Position numbers and translations under genes: made by a program | DNA from: an uncultured Prevotellaceae bacterium | GTDB lineage: Bacteria; Bacteroidota; Bacteroidia; Bacteroidales; Bacteroidaceae | Assembly: GCA_946415695.1 (NCBI GenBank) | Contig: CAMKTM010000040.1 | Span: forward strand, 1 to 14,126 | Reading direction: 5' to 3' | Length of the DNA: 14,126 bases | Notes under the pieces: generated by a model | Seen by the model: the letters and a program-made list of their open reading frames with translations, nothing else | The model's database searches: none | What the model was told of the DNA's origin: nothing | In this document: positions 11,951 through 14,126 of the stretch, in pieces | Position numbering within the stretch: position 1 is the first letter of the stretch | Layout: the number at the start of each line of letters is the position of its first letter

Positions 11951-11974
11951 TTTTAACTTTCTAACCTTTTAACC
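11951..11974. repeat. Three 8-mers (TTTTAACC type) before the methyltransferase start
   Basis: The units are TTTTAACT, TTCTAACC, TTTTAACC, ending 10 bases before the ATG. The same words are found at 3582-3605. The position just upstream of a start codon takes the place where other bacteria carry a ribosome binding site. Confidence 0.75.
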
Positions 11975-11984
11975 TTATAATGCT

Positions 11985-14018
11985 ATGGCTAAATCGTTAA
12001 TCGAAGAGCTGCCGCGCATCGTGAGCGAGGGCAGACGGGAAGCCGCACAGATACTGGAGCGGCTGAGTAGTGGCACACAGATTGGGCTTCAGACCAACGA
12101 ACTGGTGTTGCCAAGTAAGGACGTAAGCGGACTGTTCCGAGGCTGCACGCCGCAGATACCCAATGCCTTCAACCTTGCGGGAGGCACTGGCAATGGCGAC
12201 GGCTGGATGAACCGCCTCATCTATGGCGACAACCTCCTGGCCATGCAAGCACTCCTTGCAGGCGACGCCCAGACAGGACTACCTTCCCTTCGCGGCAAAG
12301 TGGACCTCATCTACATCGACCCACCTTTCGACTCCAAGGCAGACTACCGCACAAAGATTTCCCTCCCAGGCACAGACATCCAACAGAAGCCTACAGTCAT
12401 CGAACAGTTTGCCTATGCAGACACTTGGGAAGAGGGGACTATATCGTATCTGAAGATGTTATGTCCTCGTATCTTGTTAATGAAAGAATTATTAGCAAAT
12501 ACAGGAAGTCTATATGTTCATATTGATTGGCATGTAGGAGCTTACATGAAAGTCCTTATGGATGAAATCATGGGAAAAGAGGATTTTGTAAATGAAATCA
12601 TATGGCATTACGAAGGTCCTCAATCACCAAGCCCTGTCAAGTTCGCAACAAAGCATGATACAATATTGCGCTACAGCAAGGATATCACATCAACGTTGGT
12701 TAATGAACTATATTATTACGAAGAGGAACCTTTCAATCCAACCAAATATTCCTTGGATGAGGATGGTAGATATTTCTATACAATTCCTAAAGGCGATTAT
12801 ACCGATGAAAGTATACGTAGACTAGATGCCGAAGGGAAGATTCTTTGGAATAAAAATGGAAATGCAAGAATAAAAAAGTTTCTTGAGTTGTCTTCTGATG
12901 GGACAAAAATGCTCAAGAAAAAGAAAATTCAGGATGTTTGGGAAATTACATCGCTTGGTCTTGCAGCAGGTTCTAAAGAAAATACTGGCTACGCCACTCA
13001 GAAGCCCGAAGCCCTCCTTGAACGTATTATCAAAGCCTCTTCGAATCCAGGCGACCTTGTCTGCGACTTCTTCGGAGGGAGCGGCACGACGGCGGCTGTG
13101 GCGGAGCGTCTGGGCAGGCGATGGATTACCTGCGACATCGGCAAACCTGCTTCCCTCGTCATGCGCAAACGCTTCATCGACCAAGAGGTGAAGCCCTTCC
13201 TCTATCAGAGCATCGGCGACTATCAGAAGGAAGCCTTCCGAAACAACAAACGCTACAAGCACGTGGGCGACCTCAGCCAAGTGGTCTTGGGATTGTATGG
13301 CGCTCTACCCTTCACGCCCGAACAGACCAACGACCGCAGCTTCGGATATATTAAAGGTACGCGCACGCTCGTGATGGCCGACTCGCCCAACCGCCTCACC
13401 ACAGCCGCCACCATCCGCAAAGCCGTCGAGGCAAAGGCATCGTTACTGGGCGGCGACTGGGAGAAGGTCGTCGTGCTCGGCTGGAACTTCGCCTTCGACA
13501 TCTCGCAGGCCATACAGAAGTACGCCGACTCGAAGGTCGAGGTGCTCGTCATCCCGCCCGACCTCCTCGACAAGCTCGCAAAGAAAGGCTACAGGAAGCT
13601 CATCGACGACCGCTCCGTCCGCTTCTCATCCCTGCAATACCTCGTGGCAAAGCCCGTCGCCGTCACAAGGCAGGGAGAGAACGATGAACTCGACATCGAA
13701 CTGGAGAACTACGTCCTGCTCTCGCCCGACAACATCCCGCTCGACGACAAGGACAAGGCTGCGCTACAAAAGGTGATGAACGACGACCCGCTCTCGCTCA
13801 TCGAGTACTGGAGCATCGACCCCGACTACGACGGACAGACCTTCCGCTCCACCTGGCAGGACTACCGCGAGAACACCGCCAGCGACAACGACCCGCTCCA
13901 CTGCGTCTATAAGACACGACTCCGCGTCCCGCACAAAGATTCACGCCAAGTGTGCATCAAGGCAGTGGATGTCTTCGGCTTCGAGAGTCAAGTGGTAGAA
14001 ACAATTCATAATTCATAA
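11985..14018 (+). CDS. Site-specific DNA methyltransferase, beta class, type III Mod-like
   Basis: The 677-residue protein has methyltransferase motifs in beta order: LIYGDNLLAMQALL (78-91) and VDLIYIDPPFDSKADY (106-121) with catalytic DPPF at 112-115; then, after a central region, DLVCDFFGGSGTTAAVAERLGRRW (357-380 region), the AdoMet-binding motif I. DPPF before FxGxG is typical of Mod subunits of type III systems and related N6-adenine or N4-cytosine enzymes. About 250 C-terminal residues follow, probably for contact with a partner. Codons 151 to about 335 are A+T-rich (28-32% G+C in two 60-base lines counted by hand) against 62-63% on either side. Start at 11985 (MAKSLIEELPRI) is the first ATG after the octamer repeat. 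The last codons and the stop lie in a heptamer repeat. A gene starting 24 bases downstream is probably the partner helicase. Class is firm, modified base and site unknown. Confidence 0.92.
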   Translation: MAKSLIEELPRIVSEGRREAAQILERLSSGTQIGLQTNELVLPSKDVSGLFRGCTPQIPNAFNLAGGTGNGDGWMNRLIYGDNLLAMQALLAGDAQTGLPSLRGKVDLIYIDPPFDSKADYRTKISLPGTDIQQKPTVIEQFAYADTWEEGTISYLKMLCPRILLMKELLANTGSLYVHIDWHVGAYMKVLMDEIMGKEDFVNEIIWHYEGPQSPSPVKFATKHDTILRYSKDITSTLVNELYYYEEEPFNPTKYSLDEDGRYFYTIPKGDYTDESIRRLDAEGKILWNKNGNARIKKFLELSSDGTKMLKKKKIQDVWEITSLGLAAGSKENTGYATQKPEALLERIIKASSNPGDLVCDFFGGSGTTAAVAERLGRRWITCDIGKPASLVMRKRFIDQEVKPFLYQSIGDYQKEAFRNNKRYKHVGDLSQVVLGLYGALPFTPEQTNDRSFGYIKGTRTLVMADSPNRLTTAATIRKAVEAKASLLGGDWEKVVVLGWNFAFDISQAIQKYADSKVEVLVIPPDLLDKLAKKGYRKLIDDRSVRFSSLQYLVAKPVAVTRQGENDELDIELENYVLLSPDNIPLDDKDKAALQKVMNDDPLSLIEYWSIDPDYDGQTFRSTWQDYRENTASDNDPLHCVYKTRLRVPHKDSRQVCIKAVDVFGFESQVVETIHNS

Positions 14019-14037
14019 TTCATAATTCACAATTCAT
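14003..14037. repeat. Five 7-mers (AATTCAT) spanning the methyltransferase stop
   Basis: AATTCAT occurs three times, then AATTCAC, then AATTCAT. The C-terminal IHNS and TAA stop of the methyltransferase are spelled by the repeat, and the next gene starts 5 bases after its end. Tandem AATTCAT gives TAA in all three frames, so any change in unit number still stops translation. Confidence 0.85.
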
Positions 14038-14041
14038 AGTA

Positions 14042-14126
14042 ATGAATACAAACAATATAACTCCATCGCTCGAGCTGGCAAAGCGGCTGAGCGAGGTGGT
14101 GAACGAAGCCTGGGCGAGTGGTGAAC
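14042..14126 (+). CDS. Start of a downstream gene, probable DEAD/DEAH helicase (Res-like) partner (partial)
   Basis: Only 28 codons are visible: MNTNNITPSLELAKRLSEVV and then NEAWASGE, running off the window. High G+C codon use, the 24-base gap to the methyltransferase and the same strand point to one operon. The helical opening with L-x-L-A-x-x-x-S-E-x-V-x-x-A-W resembles the start of Res-like helicases paired with such methyltransferases, but this is weak evidence on 28 residues. Confidence 0.55.
   Translation, partial: MNTNNITPSLELAKRLSEVVNEAWASGE

Overview
The window looks like chromosome of a Bacteroidales bacterium, most likely a Prevotella-like member of the Prevotellaceae. The evidence is the promoter type (TTTG, a spacer of 18-20 bases, then TAnnTTTG), the lack of Shine-Dalgarno sequences in front of starts, and the gene content: a T9SS plug-family protein, a short AMP nucleosidase, and an orphan HsdR-N protein next to holA and amn. 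Coding sequence is about 60% G+C by hand count of sample lines; spacers are A+T-rich. This placement is inference from family knowledge, as no search could be run.

Layout. (1) 1-853, minus: N-terminal half of a biotin-dependent acyl-CoA carboxyltransferase (MmdA/PccB family). (2) 854-1313: repeat-rich spacer with a promoter box and a tandem array of three 22-bp palindromes. (3) 1314-5509, minus: a five-gene operon from a good promoter at 5532-5563. In transcription order it encodes a small secreted protein, an HprK/PEPCK-like P-loop protein, an S24/S26 peptidase with an ER-type Ser-His-Asp set, a PqqD-like protein, and one long ORF joining a TRIC/UPF0126 membrane protein to a T9SS plug-family (DUF5103) protein. 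(4) 5674-7161, minus: periplasmic HtrA/Deg protease. (5) 7162-7655: spacer with a folded inverted repeat, a second 22-bp array and a terminator hairpin. (6) 7656-8111, minus: XRE-type regulator with its own promoter. (7) 8112-8889: no convincing gene. (8) 8890-10841, minus: amn then holA, separated by an octamer-repeat tract. (9) 10927-11385, plus: HsdR-N-type PD-(D/E)xK protein, divergent from amn. (10) 11386-11984: structured leader. (11) 11985-14126, plus: a beta-class DNA methyltransferase (type III Mod-like) and the first codons of a probable partner gene.

How the parts work together. The kinase-like, S26-like and PqqD-like genes sit 7-83 bases apart and share a promoter with a secreted protein, so a shared peptide-processing or envelope role is plausible, but neither a precursor nor a radical SAM enzyme is in view. 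The methyltransferase has host-like G+C-rich ends around a sharply A+T-rich centre, as expected after exchange of the target-recognition segment, and it lies behind a leader with two competing hairpins.

The most unusual DNA is non-coding. Two 66-bp arrays each hold three abutting 22-bp palindromes (TTGC-N5-CATG-N5-GCAA), each 64-79 bases beyond a stop codon. Degenerate tandem 7-mers and 8-mers fill many spacers. In one place such spacer DNA is read through in frame and forms the linker and signal-peptide region joining the TRIC and plug domains.
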